In this document: piece by piece, positions 1 through 5,188 of the stretch
Layout of the letters: every line of letters begins with the position of its first letter
How positions within the stretch are numbered: the first letter of the stretch is position 1
Source: CAYGUK01 sp964352985
Lineage (GTDB): Bacteria > Pseudomonadota > Gammaproteobacteria > JAHCLG01
Direction: 5' to 3'
DNA length: 8,879 bases
Assembly: GCA_964352985.1 (NCBI GenBank)
Contig: CAYGUK010000141.1
Location: forward strand, 1-8,879
The notes under the pieces: model-generated
Databases searched by the model: none
Told to the model about the DNA's origin: nothing
What the model saw: the letters and a program-made list of their open reading frames with translations, nothing else
Position numbers and translations under genes: made by a program

Positions 1-103
1 TAGTTTACTCTCTTAAATTCTAATTTCAGTGGTATGAATTCTGGGGGTCATTATAAACCTTGTGTCGAAAAATTCGCCAAAGAGATAATAATAGGTGAGG
101 TTA
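1..103. other. Left-edge non-coding stretch
   Basis: I see no convincing gene here. The plus strand has an open frame of about 38 codons (4-117, possible ATG at 34) that ends inside the GyrI-like gene on the other strand. It has no clear ribosome binding site and no family resemblance. On the minus strand there is a perfect TATAAT box (plus-strand ATTATA at 50-55), which could be a leftward promoter for a gene beyond the window. The best -35 candidate is a poor TTGGCG at a long 19-nt spacing. No T-rich hairpin terminator for the GyrI-like gene is evident. Confidence 0.4.
50..55 (-). promoter_or_regulatory. Possible -10 box of a leftward promoter
   Basis: Read on the minus strand this is a perfect TATAAT, with a TG-containing context after it and a weak TTGGCG about 19 nt upstream. 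It could drive a gene starting just left of the window, since a purine-rich AGAGAG lies near the left edge in the same direction. A single hexamer in an AT-rich genome is weak evidence. Confidence 0.2.
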
Positions 104-610
104 TTAAGATCCAATAATTGGAATTAATAATTTTTCCTCTGAGTCATCAACTTCACCTTTATATTTTTCAGACATGATTGCAAGATGTGGGCGGGAATCT
201 AATTGATATGGTGAACTTGGTAACCAATCATAAAAAATATAACGATAAGTGTCATTTGCTAAACTTGGTTTGCCAATATAATCAAATTCTGCATATAATC
301 CTTCAGGTATAATTAATAATTCTAAGTCATTATTCGTCAATTCATGACTTAATACTTTTACACCGGCATATTTTTTAAATGTATTTGTTATTTTAAACTG
401 TGTAAAAAAATCTGCATTCGGATAAACTTGAACAGAAAATTTTTCATTACCATCGCGATGAGAAATATTTTTTATCAAGGGTGAAAATGTTTTCCACAAT
501 GTTGGTGTTTTATCTTCTGCAAATGACATGATAAGTCCTTTCGTTAGCAACATTGTTTGAGGATAAGTTATGATATTTGGTGTTAAGTTTTTTAAGTTGA
601 ACTGAATCAT
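104..610 (-). CDS. Stand-alone GyrI-like effector-binding domain protein
   Basis: This is a cytosolic protein of about 168 residues that matches the GyrI-like/SbmC small-molecule binding fold (the effector domain of AraC- and MerR-type regulators such as Rob and BmrR). The best evidence is the C-terminal half: a 'GLYAEFDYIG' strand, the 'YDWLPSSPYQLDSRPH' segment typical of the family, and an acidic 'SEEKLLIPI' end that supplies the conserved glutamate. There is no helix-turn-helix, so it is a lone binding domain, comparable to DNA gyrase inhibitor SbmC or YdeE-like proteins. Its ligand is unknown. An upstream ATG at 632-634 would add eight residues. I prefer the ATG at 608-610 because the predicted transcription start is only about 2 nt before the upstream ATG, and because an AAAAGAG purine tract lies 10 nt before the internal ATG. 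The gene is monocistronic, isolated from the phasin gene by a terminator. Confidence 0.75.
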   Translation of the reverse strand: MIQFNLKNLTPNIITYPQTMLLTKGLIMSFAEDKTPTLWKTFSPLIKNISHRDGNEKFSVQVYPNADFFTQFKITNTFKKYAGVKVLSHELTNNDLELLIIPEGLYAEFDYIGKPSLANDTYRYIFYDWLPSSPYQLDSRPHLAIMSEKYKGEVDDSEEKLLIPIIGS

Positions 611-642
611 TTTGATTTTTCTCTTTTCTTGCATGGGTGAAA

Positions 643-672
643 ACTATACGGAGAAATTCAATATCTTGTAAA
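643..672 (-). promoter_or_regulatory. Sigma70-like promoter of the GyrI-like gene
   Basis: On the minus strand the -35 box is TTTACA (plus-strand 667-672, five of six consensus matches) and the -10 box is TATAGT (643-648, five of six). The spacer is 18 nt. Transcription should start near 636, just before the upstream ATG, giving a leader of about 26 nt to the ATG at 608-610. A second TTTACA lies 8 bp further upstream (675-680). Confidence 0.55.
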
Positions 673-742
673 ATTGTAAATATTATTTTTAAGTGGTTTA
701 TTATTTTATGGATGGGTTTTCTTCGTTAGTTAATTATATACT

Positions 743-773
743 AAAAAAAACCCGCAATACTGCGGGTTTTTTT
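743..773. terminator. Bidirectional rho-independent terminator
   Basis: A six-bp GC-rich stem, CCCGCA (751-756) and TGCGGG (761-766), encloses an ATAC loop. It is flanked by an A-run (743-750) and a T-run (767-773), so it can end transcripts in both directions. It lies 20 bp past the phasin stop codon and is the expected end of the PHB transcript. It also separates that transcript from the GyrI-like gene. Confidence 0.9.
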
Positions 774-792
774 GACAGCGAATGGGGGCGAA

Positions 793-1170
793 TTATTTAT
801 TACCACCAGTTTTTTTATCAGTAATATCTTTAATATTTTTAGAAAATGTTGATACACCTTCTTCCATCCATTTACTAAATGCGGTGGAGGTATCAACAAG
901 TGTATCAAGTGATTTTTGAGCATAGCTAATTGCTTTACTACCTGAATCTTTAAGTATTTGAGTTTGGAGAGCGACAACATCTTCAACTTTTTTTGTGTTG
1001 GCAAATGATTGGATGTTAGCCATACCACTAACAAACGCATCGTTGATGACGTCAATATTGTTCTTGGTGAAGCTTTCGATTGCGTGAGAAGTAATGGTGT
1101 TTAATGCAGCGAAAGGTTTCATCGTATTAGTACTAAATTTTGATAATTCTTCAAAAAATTCTTTTTGCAT
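793..1170 (-). CDS. phaP: Phasin family protein (PHB granule-associated)
   Basis: This 125-residue, mostly helical protein matches the Phasin_2 family. Phasins are small amphipathic proteins that coat polyhydroxybutyrate granules, stabilise their surface and control granule size and number. The sequence opens with 'MQKEFFEELSKFS', followed by long amphipathic helices with regular hydrophobic spacing from about residue 20 to 115. It ends in a short polar Lys/Gly tail, and has no signal peptide or membrane span. The length is within the family range. The start is well supported: a TGGAGA ribosome binding site sits 8-9 nt before the ATG. The gene lies downstream of phaB and phaR on the same strand, as expected for a PHB module. 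It has its own strong promoter, in line with the high expression typical of phasins, and a strong terminator after it. Family membership is secure; the exact subfamily is not. Confidence 0.88.
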   Translation of the reverse strand: MQKEFFEELSKFSTNTMKPFAALNTITSHAIESFTKNNIDVINDAFVSGMANIQSFANTKKVEDVVALQTQILKDSGSKAISYAQKSLDTLVDTSTAFSKWMEEGVSTFSKNIKDITDKKTGGNK

Positions 1171-1194
1171 GGTAATGTCTCCAGTTAATGCTTG

Positions 1195-1266
1195 TGCATT
1201 GCAACAATGTTTAATTAATAATAATAAGTCTTCTAAATAAAGTCAAGCATTTTTGCTGTATTGCAA
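1195..1266 (-). promoter_or_regulatory. Candidate PhaR operator pair around the phasin promoter
   Basis: On the minus strand TTGCAATRCA occurs twice: TTGCAATACA (plus-strand 1257-1266) and TTGCAATGCA (1195-1204), 62 bp apart. The downstream copy contains the palindrome TGCA-A-TGCA and lies inside a larger CATTG-N3-CAATG inverted repeat (1197-1209). The upstream copy is part of TTGC-N6-GCAA. They fall at roughly -50 and +10 relative to the predicted phasin transcription start. Known PhaR proteins bind TGC-rich sequences near phasin genes, so these are reasonable operator candidates. That assignment is inference. Confidence 0.35.
1218..1246 (-). promoter_or_regulatory. Strong sigma70-like promoter of the phasin gene
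   Basis: On the minus strand TTGACT (plus-strand 1241-1246) is separated by exactly 17 nt from TATTAT (1218-1223), each five of six matches to consensus. Transcription would start near 1211, giving a leader of about 40 nt before the phasin ATG. This is the best promoter in the window and allows phasin expression separate from phaB-phaR. Confidence 0.75.
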
Positions 1267-1277
1267 GATAAAGTCAA
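1237..1277 (-). repeat. Direct repeat TTGACTTTAT, 31-bp period
   Basis: The ten-base sequence TTGACTTTAT (minus strand) occurs at plus-strand 1237-1246, where it includes the phasin -35 box, and again at 1268-1277. The start-to-start distance is 31 bp, about three helical turns. The upstream copy has no good -10 box at the right distance (only AAAAAT), so it may be a protein-binding site or a decayed second promoter. Confidence 0.5.
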
Positions 1278-1319
1278 TGGGTAATCCGAATTTATTTATT
1301 AAATCATACATTTAACATA

Positions 1320-1835
1320 TCATTCTTTGGTTGACTTTTGTTCAGGTTGAGCATTATCAGGCTCTTTGTCAACTGACGGTGAGCTTTTTGTAGCTTGGTT
1401 CATGAATTGTTCTTGCATTGATTGCCATAATCTCATGTTATTTTCCGCAAGATCAGTCATGATTTTCATGGGGCTATTTTCTAACATGGCACTCATGCCT
1501 TGTTTAACTTTTCCTGATTGTTCGATATAAAATTGCATGCTTTTTTCTAAATATGAGCTCATCATATTTTGCATGGAATCACCATATGAACGGATAACAT
1601 TTTGTAATATATCTCGTGTGAAAATTGGAGATTGTGTATCTTCTTGATCGAGAATGATTTGTAATAAAGTATTATTCGTTAAATCTTCACCTGATTTTGC
1701 ATCAACAACTTGAAACTCAATACAATCAATAACAAGTTGTCGAATGTCATGAAGAGTAATATAGCGACTCACTTCAGTATCATAAAGTCGACGATTAGGA
1801 TATTTTTTAATAAGACGTTGCGTTTTTTCGCTCAT
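1320..1835 (-). CDS. phaR: PHB accumulation regulator PhaR
   Basis: PhaR is a cytosolic DNA-binding repressor that also binds PHB granules. When polymer is scarce it represses phasin and its own gene; nascent granules titrate it away and release repression. The 171-residue sequence has the hallmark N-terminal domain (residues about 7-66), beginning 'RLIKKYPNRRLYDT' and continuing through 'YITLHDIRQLV' to 'LLQIILDQED'. A helical PHB_acc-type region follows (about 70-110). The C-terminal part has a helix rich in Met and Gln and a polar, charged tail (about 148-171), which is variable in the family. The gene starts 21 bp after the phaB stop codon on the same strand, so co-transcription is likely. 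Its ribosome binding site is weak (GAG in TATGAG, about 10 nt upstream), suggesting modest output, sensible for a regulator. The phasin gene, the usual PhaR target, is immediately downstream. Confidence 0.95.
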   Translation of the reverse strand: MSEKTQRLIKKYPNRRLYDTEVSRYITLHDIRQLVIDCIEFQVVDAKSGEDLTNNTLLQIILDQEDTQSPIFTRDILQNVIRSYGDSMQNMMSSYLEKSMQFYIEQSGKVKQGMSAMLENSPMKIMTDLAENNMRLWQSMQEQFMNQATKSSPSVDKEPDNAQPEQKSTKE

Positions 1836-1856
1836 GTTATTTTACTCATAGGTTGA

Positions 1857-2600
1857 TTAATACATATGCATGCCGCCATTTAAAGAAAAGTCAGCACCTG
1901 TGATAAAACCACTGTCATCATCGGCGATAAAGCTTACCATTCTTGCTATTTCACTACTTTCTCCGAAACGTCCAACTGGGATAGTAGCAATGATTTTTTG
2001 TTGAATATTTTCTGGCATCGCATTTACCATATCAGTAGCTATGTAGCCTGGGGAAATAGTATTAACTGTGATCCCTTTAGCTGCAACTTCTTGTGCTAAT
2101 GATTTGGTAAAACCGTGAATACCAGCTTTCGCTGCAGCATAATTGCATTGGCCGAATTGTCCTTTCTGACCATTGACTGAAGATATATTTATAATGCGCC
2201 CATATTTGCGTTCGAGCATGCTGTTAAGAATATTTTGAGTAATATTGAAAAGACTGTTGAGATTAGTTTGGATAACGAGATCCCAATTTTCTTTTGACAT
2301 TTTGCGTAGGGTTCCGTCACGAGTAATTCCTGCATTGTTAACGACGATATCAATTGGTCCGATTTTTTGTTGGACTTGGTTTATCATAGTGGCGCATGAA
2401 TCATAGTTTTCAACATCGACAGGTGCAATTTCATATTGATAGCCTGATTCGCGCTCTACTTTTTGCCAATGTTCACCTTTCTTTTTAGTGTGATAGGCGG
2501 CAATAACTTTAACGCCTTTATCGGCTAAGTCTCGACAAATTGCGGTGCCAATTCCACCAGTTGCTCCTGTAACTAGTGCGATACGATTATTAAATGACAT
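1857..2600 (-). CDS. phaB: Acetoacetyl-CoA reductase PhaB (SDR family)
   Basis: PhaB reduces acetoacetyl-CoA with NADPH to (R)-3-hydroxybutyryl-CoA, the monomer for PHB synthase. At 247 residues this is a full-length short-chain dehydrogenase. The cofactor motif TGATGGIG is at residues 11-18 and NNAG at 88-91. The catalytic residues are Asn113, Ser141, Tyr154 and Lys158 (YAAAK). The segment 'GQKGQFGQCNY' (144-154), the 'SPGYIATDMV' loop (183-192) and the C-terminal 'TGADFSLNGGMHMY' are diagnostic of PhaB rather than FabG. The start is well supported by AAGAGGG about 8 nt before the ATG. It is the first gene of the minus-strand PHB cluster and lies 20 bp upstream of phaR. Thiolase and polymer synthase must be encoded elsewhere. 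I could not find a convincing sigma70 promoter upstream, but a CCTAG palindrome sits 22-35 bp before the start codon. Confidence 0.95.
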   Translation of the reverse strand: MSFNNRIALVTGATGGIGTAICRDLADKGVKVIAAYHTKKKGEHWQKVERESGYQYEIAPVDVENYDSCATMINQVQQKIGPIDIVVNNAGITRDGTLRKMSKENWDLVIQTNLNSLFNITQNILNSMLERKYGRIINISSVNGQKGQFGQCNYAAAKAGIHGFTKSLAQEVAAKGITVNTISPGYIATDMVNAMPENIQQKIIATIPVGRFGESSEIARMVSFIADDDSGFITGADFSLNGGMHMY

Positions 2601-2621
2601 TCATGTTCCCTCTTAATTACA

Positions 2622-2635
2622 CCTAGATTACTAGG
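2622..2635. promoter_or_regulatory. CCTAG-N4-CTAGG palindrome, possible operator
   Basis: A perfect five-bp inverted repeat, CCTAG (2622-2626) and CTAGG (2631-2635), is separated by ATTA. It lies 22 bp upstream of the phaB start codon. It has no T-run, so it is not a terminator. The position suggests a dimeric regulator site controlling phaB, the efflux operon, or both. The bound protein is unknown. Confidence 0.35.
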
Positions 2636-2705
2636 CGCTATTCTCTCTGAAAATACGTGATAATGCTAGGGAAGAATTACTATGAACATATGCACAGTAA
2701 CTAGG
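2631..2705 (+). repeat. Three CTAGG elements at exact 35-bp spacing
   Basis: CTAGG occurs at 2631-2635, 2666-2670 and 2701-2705, exactly 35 bp apart each time, with A/T-rich bases before each copy. The first copy is also the right arm of the CCTAG palindrome. The copies are too short to be certain repeats. Regular spacing inside a divergent promoter region is nevertheless compatible with an array of binding sites. Confidence 0.3.
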
Positions 2706-2726
2706 TTCAATTTGTTGTTTATTTAA
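2682..2726 (+). CDS. Possible 14-residue leader peptide upstream of the efflux operon
   Basis: An ATG at 2682 opens a 14-codon frame, MNICTVTRFNLLFI, ending in TAA at 2724-2726. It is preceded by AGGGAAG (2668-2674) at a 7-nt spacing, a better ribosome binding site than that of the adaptor gene 65 bp downstream. Translated leaders are known to control some efflux and resistance operons. However, I see no attenuator hairpin pair after it, and such short frames arise by chance. Confidence 0.15.
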   Translation: MNICTVTRFNLLFI

Positions 2727-2791
2727 TTTAGGCATACTTTTAAATGTTAATCAGATAAAATTAGTATTTCGTTAATTTTGTGGAAATATTG

Positions 2792-3943
2792 GTGAACCGG
2801 TTAATTGTAAAAGTTTCGAGCGTGGTTGTTGTTTTAGTCATTTTATTTATTATTTTTCATCATCATAAAACATTATCCAACATGAGTATTGTGGCGGTGA
2901 AAGAAGGCAATATTACAAGTAAAATTGTAGCGGTTGGCAATATCGTGCCTCATCATTCGGTTATTATAAAATCTATTGTTTCGGGAAAAGTCGGTAAACT
3001 TTATCATGATGCAGGTGATAAAGTTGTTAAAGGTGAAAAACTATTAGAAGTCGAACCAGCGGTAGAGCCTGAAACTTATGCAACTGATAAACAACAATTA
3101 AATGAAGATATCATTTCTCAGCAAAGTGCTAAGCAAACTTTAAAACAATATGAATTTTTAATTGAGAATAAAGCAATATCAGGCAATGATAAAAATTATC
3201 TCGCCGCAAAGACGACTTTTGAGAAAGCGGTTTCTGTTAGAAAACTTGCAGAGCAAAAAGTGGCGTTAGATGAAAAAGGGATGGCTTTAATTGCAGGTAA
3301 ACGAGTTAGCAATACAGTTATCAGTCCGATTGATGGTTTTATTTTGCAACGTTTAGTTGATGTCGGCGATCCTGTTGTTGGCCAAACTTCAGCTCAGTCA
3401 GCTAATGCGTTATTCACCATTGCCAACATGAATGACTTAGTTTTCATTGGCCAAGTCAGTGAAATAGATGCGGCAAAAATTCATAACAATATGCCTGCGA
3501 AAATTCAAGTCGCAGCATTCCCACATGACAAAATAAAGGGTGAGTTATTAAAAATTTCCCTGCAATCGGTTGAGGATGATGAACAAAATAGTCCAACTAA
3601 TAATAGTAACGCCACTACAAATCAAAACTCACCCTTTAATGTGGGCTACCATGTTGAAATTGGCCATTTAAACATCCCTACAAATATATTACTACGTGCG
3701 GGTTTTTCTGCTACAGCGACAATCGTTGTTAAAAAACTAAATCATGTGTTATTGATCCCAGAACAAGCCCTTCACTTTTCGAAGAATAAAAATTTTGTTT
3801 GGGTCCCTGCAAAAAATCATAACCATGCTAAAAAACAAATCATCAAAATTGGTTTATCAGATGGCGTAAACGCACAAGTGTTAGCAGGATTGAAACTAAA
3901 ACAAAAAATTTATTTAAATTATCAAAGTCCAAGTAAACAATAA
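2792..3943 (+). CDS. MacA/HlyD-type periplasmic adaptor of an ABC efflux pump
   Basis: This membrane-fusion protein should link the inner-membrane ABC permeases to a TolC-type channel. Residues are numbered from the longer GTG start at 2780 (387 aa). A transmembrane anchor spans about 8-26, with the rest periplasmic. A lipoyl half-motif follows at 60-92 ('GKVGKLYHDAGDKVVKGEKL'), then an alpha-hairpin at about 100-175. The second lipoyl half is at 178-201 ('SPIDGFILQRLVDVGDP'), then a beta-barrel and membrane-proximal domain to the end. The hairpin tip has Leu127-x6-Ser134 of the adaptor RLS motif, with Gln123 where Arg is usual. Residues 265-285 form an Asn/Ser/Thr-rich loop. All start options are non-ATG: GTG 2780 has no ribosome binding site, while GTG 2792 has GGAA 6 nt upstream and gives 383 aa, so I chose it. 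The next gene begins 8 bp downstream. Substrate unknown. Confidence 0.85.
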   Translation: MNRLIVKVSSVVVVLVILFIIFHHHKTLSNMSIVAVKEGNITSKIVAVGNIVPHHSVIIKSIVSGKVGKLYHDAGDKVVKGEKLLEVEPAVEPETYATDKQQLNEDIISQQSAKQTLKQYEFLIENKAISGNDKNYLAAKTTFEKAVSVRKLAEQKVALDEKGMALIAGKRVSNTVISPIDGFILQRLVDVGDPVVGQTSAQSANALFTIANMNDLVFIGQVSEIDAAKIHNNMPAKIQVAAFPHDKIKGELLKISLQSVEDDEQNSPTNNSNATTNQNSPFNVGYHVEIGHLNIPTNILLRAGFSATATIVVKKLNHVLLIPEQALHFSKNKNFVWVPAKNHNHAKKQIIKIGLSDGVNAQVLAGLKLKQKIYLNYQSPSKQ

Positions 3944-3951
3944 AGATTTGT

Positions 3952-5178
3952 ATGATGTATTTTTGGGATATATTTCAACAGATTTTACGTGATATGAAAA
4001 TGCGTAAATTAAGAAGTTTTCTCGCCCTATTTGGAATTGTCTGGGGTACGATTGCCGTTGTGATAATGTTTGCAATAGGGCAAGGTTTTTATCAACAACA
4101 TCATCAACGTTTTCAAGCGTTAGCACAAGGACGAATTGGTTTTTATCTTAATCAAACAAGTAAATCCTATCAGGGTTACCCAAATGGACGACGAATTATA
4201 ATTCATGCAGATGAGGTAGGAAATATCCAAAATATTATTCCTCATATCAAAGCGATTACACCGATTATTTCTCAAAACACTAATGTTTCCTATGAAAGTC
4301 AAACTAGTTCAGTGACGGTTAAAGGTGTATTACCTAATTCAAAAGCGATTTCAGGAATTAAACTTGCAAAAAATAGTCGATTTATTGATCCATTAGATAT
4401 CAAAAATTCAAGGCAAGTTGTATTTGTTGGGAATTGGATTAAAAATAAATTAGCAAATCAAAATAATATATTAAATGAATTGATCTTAATAAATCATGTT
4501 CCATTTAGAGTGATTGGTTATCCTAAAATGTTAGGTAAAAATAATTATCAACAAGTTGATTATGAGTTATATATTCCCTATACCACGGCGATTAAGTTAT
4601 GGGGTGATGTGCCAATAAGTTCAATTCAATTATTACCAACAAAATCAAAATATTCTAAAGAAATTTCTCGTAATATGATGAATTATTTAGCGAGTCGTTA
4701 TCGTTTTTCCCCTGATGATAAAGCAGCAGTTTATATTTTTAATACTTCTGAATTTTCGAATATGATTAATTGGATTTTTAGAGGGATCCAATTATTTCTT
4801 GCTTTTTGTGGATTGATGACACTTTGTGTAGGAGGAGTGGGTGTTGCTAATATTATGTTTTTAATCGTTAGAGAACGTACTCGAGAAATTGGATTACGAA
4901 TGGCTTTAGGCGCTAGACGTTTTCACATTTTAATGCAAATTCTATTAGAATCTTTACTTATTGTTTTTTTGGGTGGATTAGTTGGTTTAATTATTTCTTT
5001 ATTTGTTATTGTATTACTGAACAATTGTCACTTACCGGAATGGTTAGGTCATCCTCAACTTTCGCTGTGGTTGTTTGTTTTGATATTTATCATTTTAGCA
5101 ATAGTCGCCGTAATCGCAGGATATTTTCCAGCAAAAAAAGCGGCAGATATGAAGCCAGTGACTGCATTGGCTTTTTAG
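3952..5178 (+). CDS. FtsX/MacB-type ABC transporter permease, first subunit
   Basis: This 408-residue inner-membrane protein has the MacB/FtsX permease topology: TM1 (about 22-43), a large periplasmic MacB-core-type domain (about 45-272), then TM2 (275-305), TM3 (326-357) and TM4 (372-392). Signatures are WGTIAVVIMFAIGQG (31-45) after TM1 start, GGVGVANIM (294-302), REIGLRMALGA (311-321) at the coupling helix facing the ATPase, and AGYFPAKKAADMKP (389-402) after the last TM. It lacks the N-terminal ATPase domain fused in classical MacB; the ATPase is the fourth gene of the operon. The start is one of two adjacent ATG codons (3952 or 3955) with only a weak AAAG ribosome binding site. It begins 8 bp after the adaptor stop, so it is certainly in the same operon. 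Such transporters move substrates by mechanotransmission from the periplasm to a TolC channel. Substrate unknown. Confidence 0.88.
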   Translation: MMYFWDIFQQILRDMKMRKLRSFLALFGIVWGTIAVVIMFAIGQGFYQQHHQRFQALAQGRIGFYLNQTSKSYQGYPNGRRIIIHADEVGNIQNIIPHIKAITPIISQNTNVSYESQTSSVTVKGVLPNSKAISGIKLAKNSRFIDPLDIKNSRQVVFVGNWIKNKLANQNNILNELILINHVPFRVIGYPKMLGKNNYQQVDYELYIPYTTAIKLWGDVPISSIQLLPTKSKYSKEISRNMMNYLASRYRFSPDDKAAVYIFNTSEFSNMINWIFRGIQLFLAFCGLMTLCVGGVGVANIMFLIVRERTREIGLRMALGARRFHILMQILLESLLIVFLGGLVGLIISLFVIVLLNNCHLPEWLGHPQLSLWLFVLIFIILAIVAVIAGYFPAKKAADMKPVTALAF

Positions 5179-5181
5179 GAG
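5177..5181 (+). promoter_or_regulatory. Ribosome binding site that fixes a TTG start
   Basis: AGGAG begins inside the TAG stop codon of the first permease and lies 7 nt before the TTG at 5189. No ATG is available nearby in this frame, so this site decides the start of the second permease. The overlap of stop codon and ribosome binding site suggests translational coupling between the two permeases. Confidence 0.7.
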
Positions 5182-5188
5182 AAATCGA

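Larger units (their letters stand above)
2601..2791. other. Divergent control region between phaB and the adaptor gene
   Basis: This gap separates phaB (leftward) from the efflux operon (rightward) and must hold promoters for both. No hexamer pair fits sigma70 well in either direction; the best rightward candidate is TTGTTG (2712-2717) with TACTTT 17 nt later, which is poor. The notable contents are a CCTAG-N4-CTAGG palindrome, further CTAGG elements at 35-bp intervals and a possible 14-codon leader frame, all listed separately. Confidence 0.5.

Noticed and set aside
71..80. CGAA-AAA-TTCG-like hairpin after the GyrI-like gene as a terminator
   Set aside because: The stem is only four bp and AT-containing, with no proper T-run in the direction needed.
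34..117. 27-codon plus-strand frame at the left edge
   Set aside because: It has no ribosome binding site, runs into the oppositely oriented GyrI-like gene, and has no recognisable similarity.
741..1055. 104-codon minus-strand open frame overlapping the phasin gene
   Set aside because: It is a shadow frame of the phasin gene and runs through the terminator hairpin. It has a Leu/Lys-rich artefactual composition and no ribosome binding site.
1833..1850. Five-codon minus-strand mini-frame (ATG AGT AAA ATA ACA TGA) overlapping the phaR start
   Set aside because: The TGA overlaps the phaR ATG in a coupling-like way, but the frame is so short that chance is the better explanation. The GAG it contains is more likely the phaR ribosome binding site.
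2712..2740. Possible rightward promoter TTGTTG-17-TACTTT for the efflux operon
   Set aside because: The -10 box matches only three of six consensus positions. In AT-rich DNA this level of match is expected by chance.
3914..4302. Minus-strand open frames of 70 and 60 codons opposite the first permease
   Set aside because: They lie antisense to a clear permease gene, resemble no family and have no plausible start signals.
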